DNA of 55,577 bases, taken from positions 1-55,577 of the forward strand of contig JAJRYE010000087.1 of the NCBI GenBank assembly GCA_024275895.1, in the 5' to 3' direction. The translations under genes and the position numbers were made by a program. Every line of letters starts with the position of its first letter. Within the stretch, counting starts at the first letter, position 1. Below, piece after piece: positions 37,357 to 45,364 of this stretch. Below the pieces are notes generated by a model. That model had not been told where the DNA came from and made no database searches. It saw only the letters and a program-made list of their open reading frames with translations. The stretch comes from Alphaproteobacteria bacterium. Its GTDB lineage: Bacteria; Pseudomonadota; Alphaproteobacteria; Rhizobiales; BM303.

Positions 37357-38187
37357 CTATCCGGCCGCCTGAAGCCGGGACAGGTGCGATTCAAGATACT
37401 CCCTGGTTTTCTCAAGGCAATAGGCGGCATAATTCCCGGCTCCCATCATCTGCCTGACCCTGGAATTGGGGATTTCCAGCGAATAGGGAATGACCGGAAG
37501 AGCGCGTAAAATATCAGCCACATTTATATCGCCCAGGCCGGGCGGCACCCGGTCTTCACGTGCGGTAAAAATCTGCGCCTCTCTTGAGGCCGGCACCGGT
37601 CCGCTCGCATCACAAAGATGCACAAAGCCAAACCATGATGGCGGCGCGGCGGCAAATTCCTGCGGCTCCGTATGGGAGCGCGAGACATGCAGCACATCCA
37701 CCAGCATGCCCGCATTGTCCATGCCGGATTTCTCCAGCATCTGTTTTGCCGCCTTGAAATCCGGGATTTGTGACCATGAGGTAAACTCCAGCATCGGGCG
37801 CAGCGAATATTGGCGCGCCAGTTCACAAAATTGCTGAAATTTCTCCAGCGCCCGGTTGCGGTCGTCATCGGGAAGCTGGGTAATCACAAACCGGGCCGAA
37901 AGCGCCTGCGCCGTTTCAAACACGGGCAGAAAACTCTCGGGCCGGGTTTGCGGTCTCAGGCTGGCAAGCTCAACATCATTCACCTTCACCCGGCTCTGTT
38001 TGAGAGCGCCGGTCAACTCGCGCAATCTGGCCTTGTCATGCACCAGAGGGTGGTGCGGTTCATTGCCGGTTACCGCCACCAGCCGCGGGCTGAAATAATC
38101 ATATCCGGCAGCTTCGGCAGCTTTCAGCAAATCAATCGGCGCCAGTTCCAGCACCGTCAAATGGGCCAGAGAGAATTCAAAGGACAT
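37357..38187 (-). CDS. Sugar phosphate isomerase/epimerase-type TIM-barrel protein
   Basis: The product is 276 residues from the ATG at 38187, chosen because AAAGGAG lies upstream; a longer frame starts at 38235. It has the xylose-isomerase-like TIM-barrel pattern, with LEFTSWSQIPDF holding a likely metal Glu, MLVDVLHVSRS a metal Asp/His pair and FVHLCDASGP a further ligand region. Such proteins isomerise, epimerise or dehydrate small sugars and polyols. It is the first gene of a unit with the acylating dehydrogenase and ThDP enzyme. Substrate unknown. Confidence 0.8.
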   Translation of the reverse strand: MSFEFSLAHLTVLELAPIDLLKAAEAAGYDYFSPRLVAVTGNEPHHPLVHDKARLRELTGALKQSRVKVNDVELASLRPQTRPESFLPVFETAQALSARFVITQLPDDDRNRALEKFQQFCELARQYSLRPMLEFTSWSQIPDFKAAKQMLEKSGMDNAGMLVDVLHVSRSHTEPQEFAAAPPSWFGFVHLCDASGPVPASREAQIFTAREDRVPPGLGDINVADILRALPVIPYSLEIPNSRVRQMMGAGNYAAYCLEKTREYLESHLSRLQAAG

Positions 38188-38254
38188 TACATCGCTCCTT
38201 TTTCCGAATCGAACCCGTGCGCGGCCTTCCGGCATATCTCAGGTCAATCGGCAA

Positions 38255-38292
38255 ATATTATAAATAAACTATAATATCATATGTTTTTGCAA
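38255..38292 (-). promoter_or_regulatory. AT-rich palindrome and shared motif upstream of the TIM-barrel gene
   Basis: ATATTATA (38255-38262) and TATAATAT (38270-38277) form a perfect 8-bp inverted repeat with a 7-nt spacer. It overlaps TATCATATGTTTTTGCAA (38275-38292), which recurs with a 2-nt insertion upstream of tctC. The site is 68-105 bp upstream of the start at 38187, in AT-rich DNA unlike its surroundings, and looks like a promoter with an operator. The rest of the 255-bp gap holds no gene I can support. Confidence 0.55.
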
Positions 38293-38442
38293 TCAACAGC
38301 TATATTGCTCTTGATCTGGCAATTTATAACCCTGTGCATGAAGTTGTATACATGGATTGCCGGGCAAGCGGGCGCGGCATCCGGCTCACGCCTGACAGAC
38401 CCGTCAAGAAAATCAAAACAGCAGCAAAATGCAGGGCCGGGC

Positions 38443-39252
38443 CTATTTTGGCTCGTATAATGGCAAAAAGCGCGTTGGCATCGGGCCCTTGTTGCGGCCG
38501 CCCTGCTGCATCTGTTCCCAGCCATGCGCCAGAATGCCGACCGCGCGCGACAGGCAGAACACGCCGCGCGCCAGAGGCGGCGGAAAGCCCAGCTCGGCAA
38601 ATATCACCGCGGTTGCGCCATCGATATTCATCGGAATTTTGCGCCCGCCCTTGCGCCTTGCAAGTTCGTGCTCCACCGTCTCGCCGATAGTAACAAAACG
38701 CCCGCCAACCGTACCGGCGGCGGCGGCTTCGCGCACTATCTGCATCAGCCGCGGCGAGCGCGGATCAACCGGCTTGTGGAACCGGTGGCCAAAACCCGAT
38801 ACGATCTTGCCATGAATTTCGCACCAGGCGTCAATGCCTTCCGCAACCGCTTTTTCAAGCGCATCACCGGCCCTCATCCTGTTGTCGATATCATAATAAA
38901 GCTCGACACATTGCTCGCCGGCGCCGCCATGAACATCGCCCAGCATATTGAGTCCGGTCGCCATGACATTATTGATCCCCACGCCGCAGGTTGCCGCCAT
39001 GCGCGAGGCGGCAATTGATGGCGCCTGGGGGCCATGATCAACCGCCGCAACCAGCGCGCATTCCAGCAGCGCCGCTTCGGCCCCATCCGGCTTCTTGCCC
39101 AGAACCATGAACCAGATCATTTGCGCGAAACTCATATTTCCGATCAGATCCTGAATTGGTTTGCCGCGAAACTCAATCCGGCCCGGCTCCATATCAATGA
39201 TCGAGGTGCGCCACCAGGCGCGGATATCTTCACTGTCGGTTTTATCGGCCAT
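38443..39252 (-). CDS. Minimal citrate-synthase-fold protein (citryl-CoA-lyase-like)
   Basis: The product is 269 residues from the ATG at 39252, chosen for the GGAGGAC ribosome-binding site upstream. It is about 160 residues shorter than normal citrate synthase. The three catalytic residues are nevertheless readable: H108 in LGDVHGGAGE, H156 in GFGHRFHK and D211 in IPMNIDGATA. Short homologues are often annotated as citryl-CoA lyases, which split citryl-CoA to acetyl-CoA and oxaloacetate, but a different acyl-CoA condensation or cleavage is equally possible. It ends the operon that begins with tctC. Confidence 0.8.
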   Translation of the reverse strand: MADKTDSEDIRAWWRTSIIDMEPGRIEFRGKPIQDLIGNMSFAQMIWFMVLGKKPDGAEAALLECALVAAVDHGPQAPSIAASRMAATCGVGINNVMATGLNMLGDVHGGAGEQCVELYYDIDNRMRAGDALEKAVAEGIDAWCEIHGKIVSGFGHRFHKPVDPRSPRLMQIVREAAAAGTVGGRFVTIGETVEHELARRKGGRKIPMNIDGATAVIFAELGFPPPLARGVFCLSRAVGILAHGWEQMQQGGRNKGPMPTRFLPLYEPK

Positions 39253-39269
39253 TTTGTCCTCCGGATTTA

Positions 39270-40169
39270 TCAAGGATCGTCAGTTGACGTCAGTTGTTCA
39301 AATTGTTTCACAAACCGGTCCGGGTCGGCCTTTAGACCGCTGAACAGCTCAAAGGCATGCACCGCCTGAAAAACTGCCATGCCTGACCCATCCATGGTTT
39401 TGCAACCTGCCGCCCTGGCGGCGGCCAGAAGCTCGGTTTCGAGCGGGAAATAGACAATATCGGCAACCCACATAGCGGGCAAAAGCAAATCCGCCGCAAT
39501 CGCCGTGCCGGGATGTCTGGCCATGCCCATTGGCGTTGCGTTGACGATACCGCTCACCCCGGCAAGAGCGGTTTTATCCAGACCGGGCAACAGGCGAGTC
39601 AATAATTGCGGCCGGTGCAGCTCAAGCCGCCCGGTCAGGGCCCGGCTGTGAGCGGCATCAATATCGTAGATCAGCAATTCCTCAACGCCCCAGTCCGCAA
39701 GCGCAAAGGCAACCGCGGACCCGCCGCCGCCGGCGCCCACGAGCAAAACCTTCCTTTTCTCCCACCCGGCCATATCACGCTCAAGGCTTCTGGAAAAACC
39801 GCTGTAATCCGTGCTGTGGGCAATCCTTTTTCCATTGGCGAACACCACGGTGTTGGCCGCCCCCAGAGCCTGAACATTTGCGGATAATTCACCGGTATAT
39901 TGCAAGATTTCCGCCTTGTAGGGATAGGTGATGTTAACACCGGCGTAATTGTTGCTCTCGGCCATATCAACAAGCTGCGCCAGACTTTGGCCCCTGAACT
40001 CATCACTGCTGGTATCGATAAACCGGTAGGTATAATCCAGCCCCAGCTCGCAGCCTTCGGCCTCATGCATTGCCGGGGTCAGGGAGGCTGCAATTCCGTT
40101 GCCGATAAGTCCGGCCTGCAAGACCGGTCTTGCCTTGCTGTCATTGCTGTTCGTCCGGCTTCCAGACAT
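39270..40169 (-). CDS. Quinate/shikimate dehydrogenase-like protein
   Basis: About 299 residues from the ATG at 40169 (a longer frame starts at 40202). It has the AroE fold: substrate residues S29 and T31 in AASLTPAMHEAEG, the catalytic pair K85 in NITYPYKAEIL and D121 in AHSTDYSGF, and a Rossmann loop VLLVGAGGGGSA at about 141-152. Thr rather than Ser at the second substrate position and the PAMHEAEG segment resemble the catabolic quinate/shikimate dehydrogenases more than biosynthetic AroE. It sits next to the dehydratase-like fusion gene and the Tct transporter, so a catabolic role is likely. Confidence 0.82.
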   Translation of the reverse strand: MSGSRTNSNDSKARPVLQAGLIGNGIAASLTPAMHEAEGCELGLDYTYRFIDTSSDEFRGQSLAQLVDMAESNNYAGVNITYPYKAEILQYTGELSANVQALGAANTVVFANGKRIAHSTDYSGFSRSLERDMAGWEKRKVLLVGAGGGGSAVAFALADWGVEELLIYDIDAAHSRALTGRLELHRPQLLTRLLPGLDKTALAGVSGIVNATPMGMARHPGTAIAADLLLPAMWVADIVYFPLETELLAAARAAGCKTMDGSGMAVFQAVHAFELFSGLKADPDRFVKQFEQLTSTDDP

Positions 40170-40202
40170 GGAGCACCCCCTGCTCGTGAGGAAACGCAAC
40201 AC

Positions 40203-42098
40203 TCAGTTGCGCGGCAAACTTGTTAATTTCTGATTTTTCTTTTGCGCCGCAATTCTGATTCTGGCATTGCGGGCGCCAAATCCCTTGTAACTGCCCTTGC
40301 GTTGCAGGATTTCAAAGAAAAATCCGCTGAAGAACGGCTGGCTGTAGAATTGAAAATACTCACCGCCATCATCACGGTCATAAAGAATATTTGCTGATTT
40401 CATTCTCTCGATCAGCGCAGCATCAAGATCAAAGCGGGCTCTGAGATCATCATAATAATTAGCCGGTATCTCGAGACTCTCAAAACCATTCCCGGCCATT
40501 CTGGACGCGGAATAGAAAATATCATCGGTTGCCAGCGCCACATGCTGCACCGGCGCGCCAAAATTATCCGCCAGAAACTGACCGGCAAAGGTCCGGTGCG
40601 TTTCCGAACCGTTCAGGGTAATGCGCACATCGCCATGCGCGGCGGAAATCGCCCGGGAATGCACCAGACCGGCCGGATCGGCAACATCAACCATCGAAGA
40701 TTTGGTGCATTGGAAAATCGATGTGTAAAACAGGGTCCAGCTCAGCATTTCTTCGTAATTCATCGTCTGGGCAATGTGATCAATGCGCAGCAATCCGGCG
40801 TCTTCAGGGGGGTTATCGGTGGTTTGCGGCGTAAATTCGATTTCCCACACCCGCGCCAGATCGCTCTTTGCGTCAATGAAATGCAACAGGCTGCCGCCAA
40901 CACCGCGAATGGCCGGGATATTGAGTTCGTTTGCCCCGACCGGCTGATGGAATGAGCGGGCGCCCATGGCCCGGGCGCGGTGCAGGGTCGCCAGAGCATC
41001 ATCCACCCGGATACCGATATCACAGACCGAAGTCCCGTGCATGATATAGGCCGAATAGGCATAGCCTTCGCTTTCGGTATTAATGACGATATTAATGTCA
41101 CCCTGGCGCCATAATCCGACGGCCTTGGAAATATGGTGTCCGACAAAGCGGAACCCCATGGCGTGCAGCATGGTGCCGATGATGCGCGCCTCGTTTTTGT
41201 CATTGGAGGTAAACTCGACAAATTCAAAGTTATAGGCTTTTGCCCGGTCCGGCAATTCAGGCACGGAAATGGCGAGGGCCGGTTCCACCCGCTTGACCTG
41301 ATCGGCAAGATTAAGCAAGGAACGATACCCGTCCACGGCGATGGTTTTCGGGTTGCCGCTGGTGAATTTGTCATTGCTGACATACAGGGATAGCGGTCCT
41401 GAATAGCCGGTGGACGCAACCTGGCGCATGAATTGAACCAGATCCAGATCGCCTTGTCCCGGCATTGCGCCGAAATGGCGCGAGAGATAACGCAAATCCA
41501 TGTCAATGGATGGCGCATCGGCAAGCTGCACCACAAAAATGCGGTTGCCGGGAATGGAGCCAATCGAGAAGGGGGCGGATTTTCCCGCCAGGGCATGAAA
41601 GCTGTTCAGGCCAAGCCCGATTGCCGGATTATCGGCCTTGCGGACGATTTCCCAGGCGCGAATATGATCGGTGACATGCCTGGCCCATGCCAGCCCCATA
41701 TAGGCAATGCGGATTGAGCGTTGTTGCGCCCGTTGCGCCAGCTCATGAAAATCAGCCGCAATCCGGTCCATATCGCCCAGGGCGTCACCGGATACCGAAG
41801 AGCCAACCAGCAGCAGATCGGTTTGCAACTCGCCCATGAGATCAAATTTCCGCATTGCCCGGTCGAATGCATGGGCGCGCTGGGCCCCGGGCAGGCCCTC
41901 AAAATTATGAAAGGACTGAAACAGCGTGATATCAAGCCCGTAATCACGCACCAGCTTTCCGGCCTCGCGCGGGCTGCCTTCAAAACCGATGATGTCCTGC
42001 TCGAAAATCTCGATGCCGTTGAAACCGGCTTTGGCAATCGCGGCCAGTTTTTCCTCAAAAGTTCCGGCCAACGAAGCCGTTGCTATTGATGTTTTCAT
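40203..42098 (-). CDS. 3-dehydroshikimate-dehydratase-like/HPPD-like fusion with a changed metal site
   Basis: The 631-residue protein has the two-domain QuiC1 layout: an N-terminal TIM barrel (about 1-270) and a C-terminal VOC/HPPD-like half (about 290-620). In QuiC1 the dehydratase metal is held by Glu134, Asp165, Gln191 and Glu239. Here, at the same numbers, I read M134 (IAYMGLAW), N165 (GLNSFHAL), Q191 (QLADAP) and Y239 (SLYVSND), so three of four ligands are gone. The HPPD-like half keeps a plausible iron triad: His in RIDHIAQ, His in VQHVALATDD and Glu in GGEYFQFY. Ordinary production of protocatechuate therefore looks unlikely. The gene overlaps tctA by 4 nt. Confidence 0.85.
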   Translation of the reverse strand: MKTSIATASLAGTFEEKLAAIAKAGFNGIEIFEQDIIGFEGSPREAGKLVRDYGLDITLFQSFHNFEGLPGAQRAHAFDRAMRKFDLMGELQTDLLLVGSSVSGDALGDMDRIAADFHELAQRAQQRSIRIAYMGLAWARHVTDHIRAWEIVRKADNPAIGLGLNSFHALAGKSAPFSIGSIPGNRIFVVQLADAPSIDMDLRYLSRHFGAMPGQGDLDLVQFMRQVASTGYSGPLSLYVSNDKFTSGNPKTIAVDGYRSLLNLADQVKRVEPALAISVPELPDRAKAYNFEFVEFTSNDKNEARIIGTMLHAMGFRFVGHHISKAVGLWRQGDINIVINTESEGYAYSAYIMHGTSVCDIGIRVDDALATLHRARAMGARSFHQPVGANELNIPAIRGVGGSLLHFIDAKSDLARVWEIEFTPQTTDNPPEDAGLLRIDHIAQTMNYEEMLSWTLFYTSIFQCTKSSMVDVADPAGLVHSRAISAAHGDVRITLNGSETHRTFAGQFLADNFGAPVQHVALATDDIFYSASRMAGNGFESLEIPANYYDDLRARFDLDAALIERMKSANILYDRDDGGEYFQFYSQPFFSGFFFEILQRKGSYKGFGARNARIRIAAQKKNQKLTSLPRN

Positions 42099-43630
42099 CT
42101 TCTGGTCTCCTGTGAGGATTTTTCACCGGCTTTGCGGGCCCGTCTTGATTTAATCCATGGCCATAGGGGCGTTTGCGACAGCAGCATCAGGATAAAGCTT
42201 ACCGAGAGAACCAGTGATATCGGATGGGAGACAAAATTCCACAAGAATTCACCGACATCCCCGCGCGCTCCGATCATGGCCCTGCGGTAATTGGCATCCA
42301 TCATCGGCCCCAGAATGACACCAAGAATCACCGGTCCGACCTGAAATCCGTAGGTTTTCATGAAATAGCCGATAATGCCGAATAGCAGCATCCAGTATAT
42401 ATGGGTCGGGTCATTCTGGATGGCGTATGAGCCCACCGCCGACAGGATGATGATCAGCGGCATTAAAATCGCTTTCGGACATTCCACAATTTTGGTGAAC
42501 ACCTTGATGCCGGTCAGGCCGAAAACCAGCAAGAAGACATTCGCCAGCGCCAGATTGCCCACCGTGAACCAGAAAAGATGCGGCGTTTCCACCAGCAATA
42601 GCGGGCCCGGTTTGAGCCCGTGAATAAACAGTGCGCCGATGATTACCGCCGTCACCGCATCACCGGGAATGCCAAGTGTCAGCATGGGAATAAAGGCACC
42701 GCCAACGGCAGCATTATTGGCGACTTCGGGCGCAATGAGCCCCTCCTTGGCGCCTTTGCCGAATGGCACTTGCGGATTTTTGGTGCTTCGCCTTGCATCA
42801 TCATAGGCCAGCAAGGCGGCAATATCGCCGCCGGTCCCCGGCAGGGCGCCAATGATCGTGCCAATGCCCGATGCGCGAATGGCAACCCTGAAATACCGCT
42901 TCACATCGGAAAATCTGGGAACAATCCGGTCAATTTTCTGTTTGACCGCCGGAATATCAAGGGTTTGCAGTTGCACAAATGCCTCCGCCACGCCAAAAAA
43001 ACCGATCATGGCCACAATATAGGGAATGCCGCCCATCAGCGAGATGGTGCCGAAGGTAAACCTGCCTTCGGCGGTCATCGGATCAAGCCCGACCATGCCG
43101 ATCAAAACGCCAAGCCCGCCGGCAAAGACGCCCTTGGCGAAGCTTTCCCCCGAAAGCGTTCCCACCAGCAAGATGCCGATCAGCCCCAGCAACAGATAAT
43201 CGCGCGAATTGAACATCAACGCGAACTGGGAGATGACCGGGGCAAACAGCGCCAGTGCGATAATGCCGATGATGCCGCCAAAGACACTCATCACCGTCGT
43301 CAAACCGATCGCCTCGCCGGCCTCGCCGCGCCGCGCCATCGGATAGCCTTCAATTGCGGTTGCAATCGCGCTCGGAGCGCCCGGGATATTGAGCAGGATA
43401 GCGGTGCGGCCGCCGCCATAAACCCCGCCCACAAAGACGCCGGCGATCAGGGCAAGAGCGCTGTTGACATCCCATTTGAAAGTAAAGGAGATCAGGATCG
43501 AGGTTGCCATAGTGACCGAAAGGCCAGGAATGGCGCCAACATAAATACCCGCCAGTGTGCCGACAGCCGTCAGAAACAACAATTGCGGGTCAAGCCAGGA
43601 AAGCGCCAGGTAATTAAGGAATTCCAGCAT
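42095..43630 (-). CDS. tctA: Tripartite tricarboxylate transporter large permease TctA
   Basis: This 511-residue membrane protein has about 11-12 hydrophobic segments and the TctA signature VGAIPGLSVTMATSILIS near the N-terminus. GGVYGGGRTAILLNIPGAPS (about 68-87) and FIPMLTLGIPGDAVTAVIIG (about 316-335) are the repeated substrate-site halves. It imports a carboxylate using an ion gradient with TctB and the TctC binding protein. It overlaps the following gene by 4 nt and starts 1 nt after the tctB stop. Confidence 0.93.
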   Translation of the reverse strand: MLEFLNYLALSWLDPQLLFLTAVGTLAGIYVGAIPGLSVTMATSILISFTFKWDVNSALALIAGVFVGGVYGGGRTAILLNIPGAPSAIATAIEGYPMARRGEAGEAIGLTTVMSVFGGIIGIIALALFAPVISQFALMFNSRDYLLLGLIGILLVGTLSGESFAKGVFAGGLGVLIGMVGLDPMTAEGRFTFGTISLMGGIPYIVAMIGFFGVAEAFVQLQTLDIPAVKQKIDRIVPRFSDVKRYFRVAIRASGIGTIIGALPGTGGDIAALLAYDDARRSTKNPQVPFGKGAKEGLIAPEVANNAAVGGAFIPMLTLGIPGDAVTAVIIGALFIHGLKPGPLLLVETPHLFWFTVGNLALANVFLLVFGLTGIKVFTKIVECPKAILMPLIIILSAVGSYAIQNDPTHIYWMLLFGIIGYFMKTYGFQVGPVILGVILGPMMDANYRRAMIGARGDVGEFLWNFVSHPISLVLSVSFILMLLSQTPLWPWIKSRRARKAGEKSSQETRR

Positions 43631-43631
43631 G

Positions 43632-44132
43632 TCAGAATATCCCCGGCGGGATCAGGGCGCCCTTGGGTAAAACCACCTGAAACGCAATACGGAAAATCAG
43701 ATAGACCGCGCCAAGGGCGGCAATCGCCAGCAGCAGCGAAACCCAGAAGCTTTTGCGCCACAAATAAAGGAGCGAAACCAGCAGAAACAGGCCGGAAGAC
43801 ACAACAAAACCAAGCCAGGGCATGGAGAACAGATAGGCCGCCACGATCGCCAGCATGATCATAAAACGCAGCGGCGTGACATCATGCACAAAGCGGGAAA
43901 ATACAGAAAGCCCGTTATCGCTCCGGACCGCGCCGGCCCTGAATGCGTCGGCGACGATAAATAGGCCCGAAACCAGCATTGTCGCCGCCGCCAGCATCGG
44001 AAAAACCCCCGGTTTCGACAGCCCCGAGAAGCCGGAAATAAGATAGGCCTGCCAGAGGGCCGCCGCACTGAACCCGGCAAGGATAAAGACAAAGGTCAAC
44101 TCGCCGGGGCGGCGGCGTCGCGATATAGCCAT
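43632..44132 (-). CDS. tctB: Tripartite tricarboxylate transporter small permease TctB
   Basis: This protein of about 166 residues has four hydrophobic segments and the DUF1468 pattern. I prefer the ATG at 44132 because GGAG lies 8 nt upstream; a start at 44150 would add six residues. Readable features are FVFILAGFSAAALWQAYLIS in the first segment and PGVFPMLAAATMLVSGLFIV in the second. It forms the membrane complex with TctA. A hairpin separates it from the upstream binding-protein gene. Confidence 0.88.
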   Translation of the reverse strand: MAISRRRRPGELTFVFILAGFSAAALWQAYLISGFSGLSKPGVFPMLAAATMLVSGLFIVADAFRAGAVRSDNGLSVFSRFVHDVTPLRFMIMLAIVAAYLFSMPWLGFVVSSGLFLLVSLLYLWRKSFWVSLLLAIAALGAVYLIFRIAFQVVLPKGALIPPGIF

Positions 44133-44157
44133 CGCGGTGCTCCATTTCAATACAGGA

Positions 44158-44184
44158 CCTGGCCCGGCGCTTCACCGGACCAGG
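44158..44184 (-). promoter_or_regulatory. Hairpin between tctC and tctB
   Basis: CCTGG-C-CCGG (44158-44167) pairs with CCGG-A-CCAGG (44175-44184) with one mismatch and a 7-nt loop. It follows the tctC stop on the transcribed strand and has no U-tract. It is placed like the hairpins after the other two binding-protein genes at the head of transporter operons here. Confidence 0.5.
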
Positions 44185-44201
44185 CATATTTTTAGCTTTG
44201 C

Positions 44202-45197
44202 TCAGGGACGTGGTATACCCAGTTTTTCCGGGCTGACCTTGGCGGCTCCGGTATCCTGAAGCGCCCAGACGGTAACCTGTTGCCATTTTTTCAGGAAAGT
44301 CTTGGCTTCATCGCCGGAAATATTCATCACGACATTACCGCGATTCGCCATCAATGTGGTAAAGGCCTTGCTTTTGGCTGCGGTATCAAAGGCGGCAACC
44401 AGCTTGGCTTTTACGTTGTCGGGCGTATCGCCCTTGACAAAGACACCGTAAAACGGTCCCCATGGCAGGAATTTTGCCATTTGCGGGATGGCGTCGGTAA
44501 TCGCCGGGACACCGGGTAAAGTGGCAACCGGTGCAGGGTTGACCACAGCCAGAACCCGCATCTTACCGGCTTTTACATGCTCCGCGGCGGCTGAAATCCC
44601 TGAAGGCATGAAGTCCACCTCACCGCCCAGCATGGCGGTAAGACCAGGGCCTTCACCGCCGAAGGGAATGGCGGTCACATCAAAGGCAACAGCATTTTTT
44701 ACCAGCGCCGCGATGGTGCTGGGCAAGCCGCCGGGGCCGGTCGAGCCCATCTTGACCTTGCCGGGATTGGCTTTGATATCGGCCAGAAGATCCGCCATTG
44801 TCTTGTATTTGGAGCCGCTGGGAACCGCGATCACGGCAACACCGCGCCCGAGGATATTGACCGGATAAAAACTTGAATAATCAAGCTTGCTTACGCCCAT
44901 GACCGGATGCAGCTGCGGATTTTCAGCACCATATAAAATCGTATAGCCGTCTGAAGGGGCGGCATTGACGAAAGCCACGGAAATCGCCCCGGCGCCGCCG
45001 GATTTGTTGAGCACAATGATCGGCTTGCCAAGCGCCTCCTGGGCGGCCGGGTTCACGGCCCGCGCCACAGTGTCGGTGGCACCGCCTGCACCCCACATGA
45101 CAACGCCCAGAACTTCTCTTTCCGGATACTCACCGGCAAAGGCCGTGCCGGTCATAACGGCAACCGCCGCGGCGGTCATTAGTATTTTGCGAAACAT
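44202..45197 (-). CDS. tctC: Tripartite tricarboxylate transporter binding protein TctC
   Basis: The product is 331 residues from the ATG at 45197, chosen because GGGAGAG lies just upstream and the protein then begins with a signal peptide (MFRKILMTAAAVAVMTGTAF, cleaved near AFA). The mature protein has the Bug/TctC fold: VVMWGAGGATDTVARAVNPA (about 35-54) and KMGSTGPGGLPSTIAALVKN (about 137-156) hold ligand-contacting loops. It binds a carboxylate in the periplasm for TctAB. It is the first gene of a unit running through the dehydratase-like fusion to the citrate-synthase-fold gene. Confidence 0.92.
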   Translation of the reverse strand: MFRKILMTAAAVAVMTGTAFAGEYPEREVLGVVMWGAGGATDTVARAVNPAAQEALGKPIIVLNKSGGAGAISVAFVNAAPSDGYTILYGAENPQLHPVMGVSKLDYSSFYPVNILGRGVAVIAVPSGSKYKTMADLLADIKANPGKVKMGSTGPGGLPSTIAALVKNAVAFDVTAIPFGGEGPGLTAMLGGEVDFMPSGISAAAEHVKAGKMRVLAVVNPAPVATLPGVPAITDAIPQMAKFLPWGPFYGVFVKGDTPDNVKAKLVAAFDTAAKSKAFTTLMANRGNVVMNISGDEAKTFLKKWQQVTVWALQDTGAAKVSPEKLGIPRP

Positions 45198-45301
45198 TTT
45201 TCTCTCCCTACGGTTGGTAAAGACGTTTTGCCATGAGGACAGGCAGAACGCCACTGTAACACAAGCACGATACCCACGGTAAATCAACATAGATTCATAT
45301 T

Positions 45302-45330
45302 TATCATATATATTTTTGCAAAATATATGA
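45302..45330 (-). promoter_or_regulatory. AT-rich palindrome and shared motif upstream of tctC
   Basis: TATCATATATATTTTTGCAA (45302-45321) matches the motif upstream of the TIM-barrel gene with a 2-nt insertion. TCATATAT (45304-45311) and ATATATGA (45323-45330) form a perfect 8-bp inverted repeat. The site is 105-133 bp upstream of the tctC start and looks like an operator for a regulator outside the window. Confidence 0.55.
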
Positions 45331-45364
45331 TGAAATTAACGAGTCAATATGTGGCAGGAAAGGG

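Noticed and set aside
42620-43858. Plus-strand open frame of 412 codons
   Set aside because: It is antisense to tctA and tctB, which have unambiguous membrane-protein sequence.
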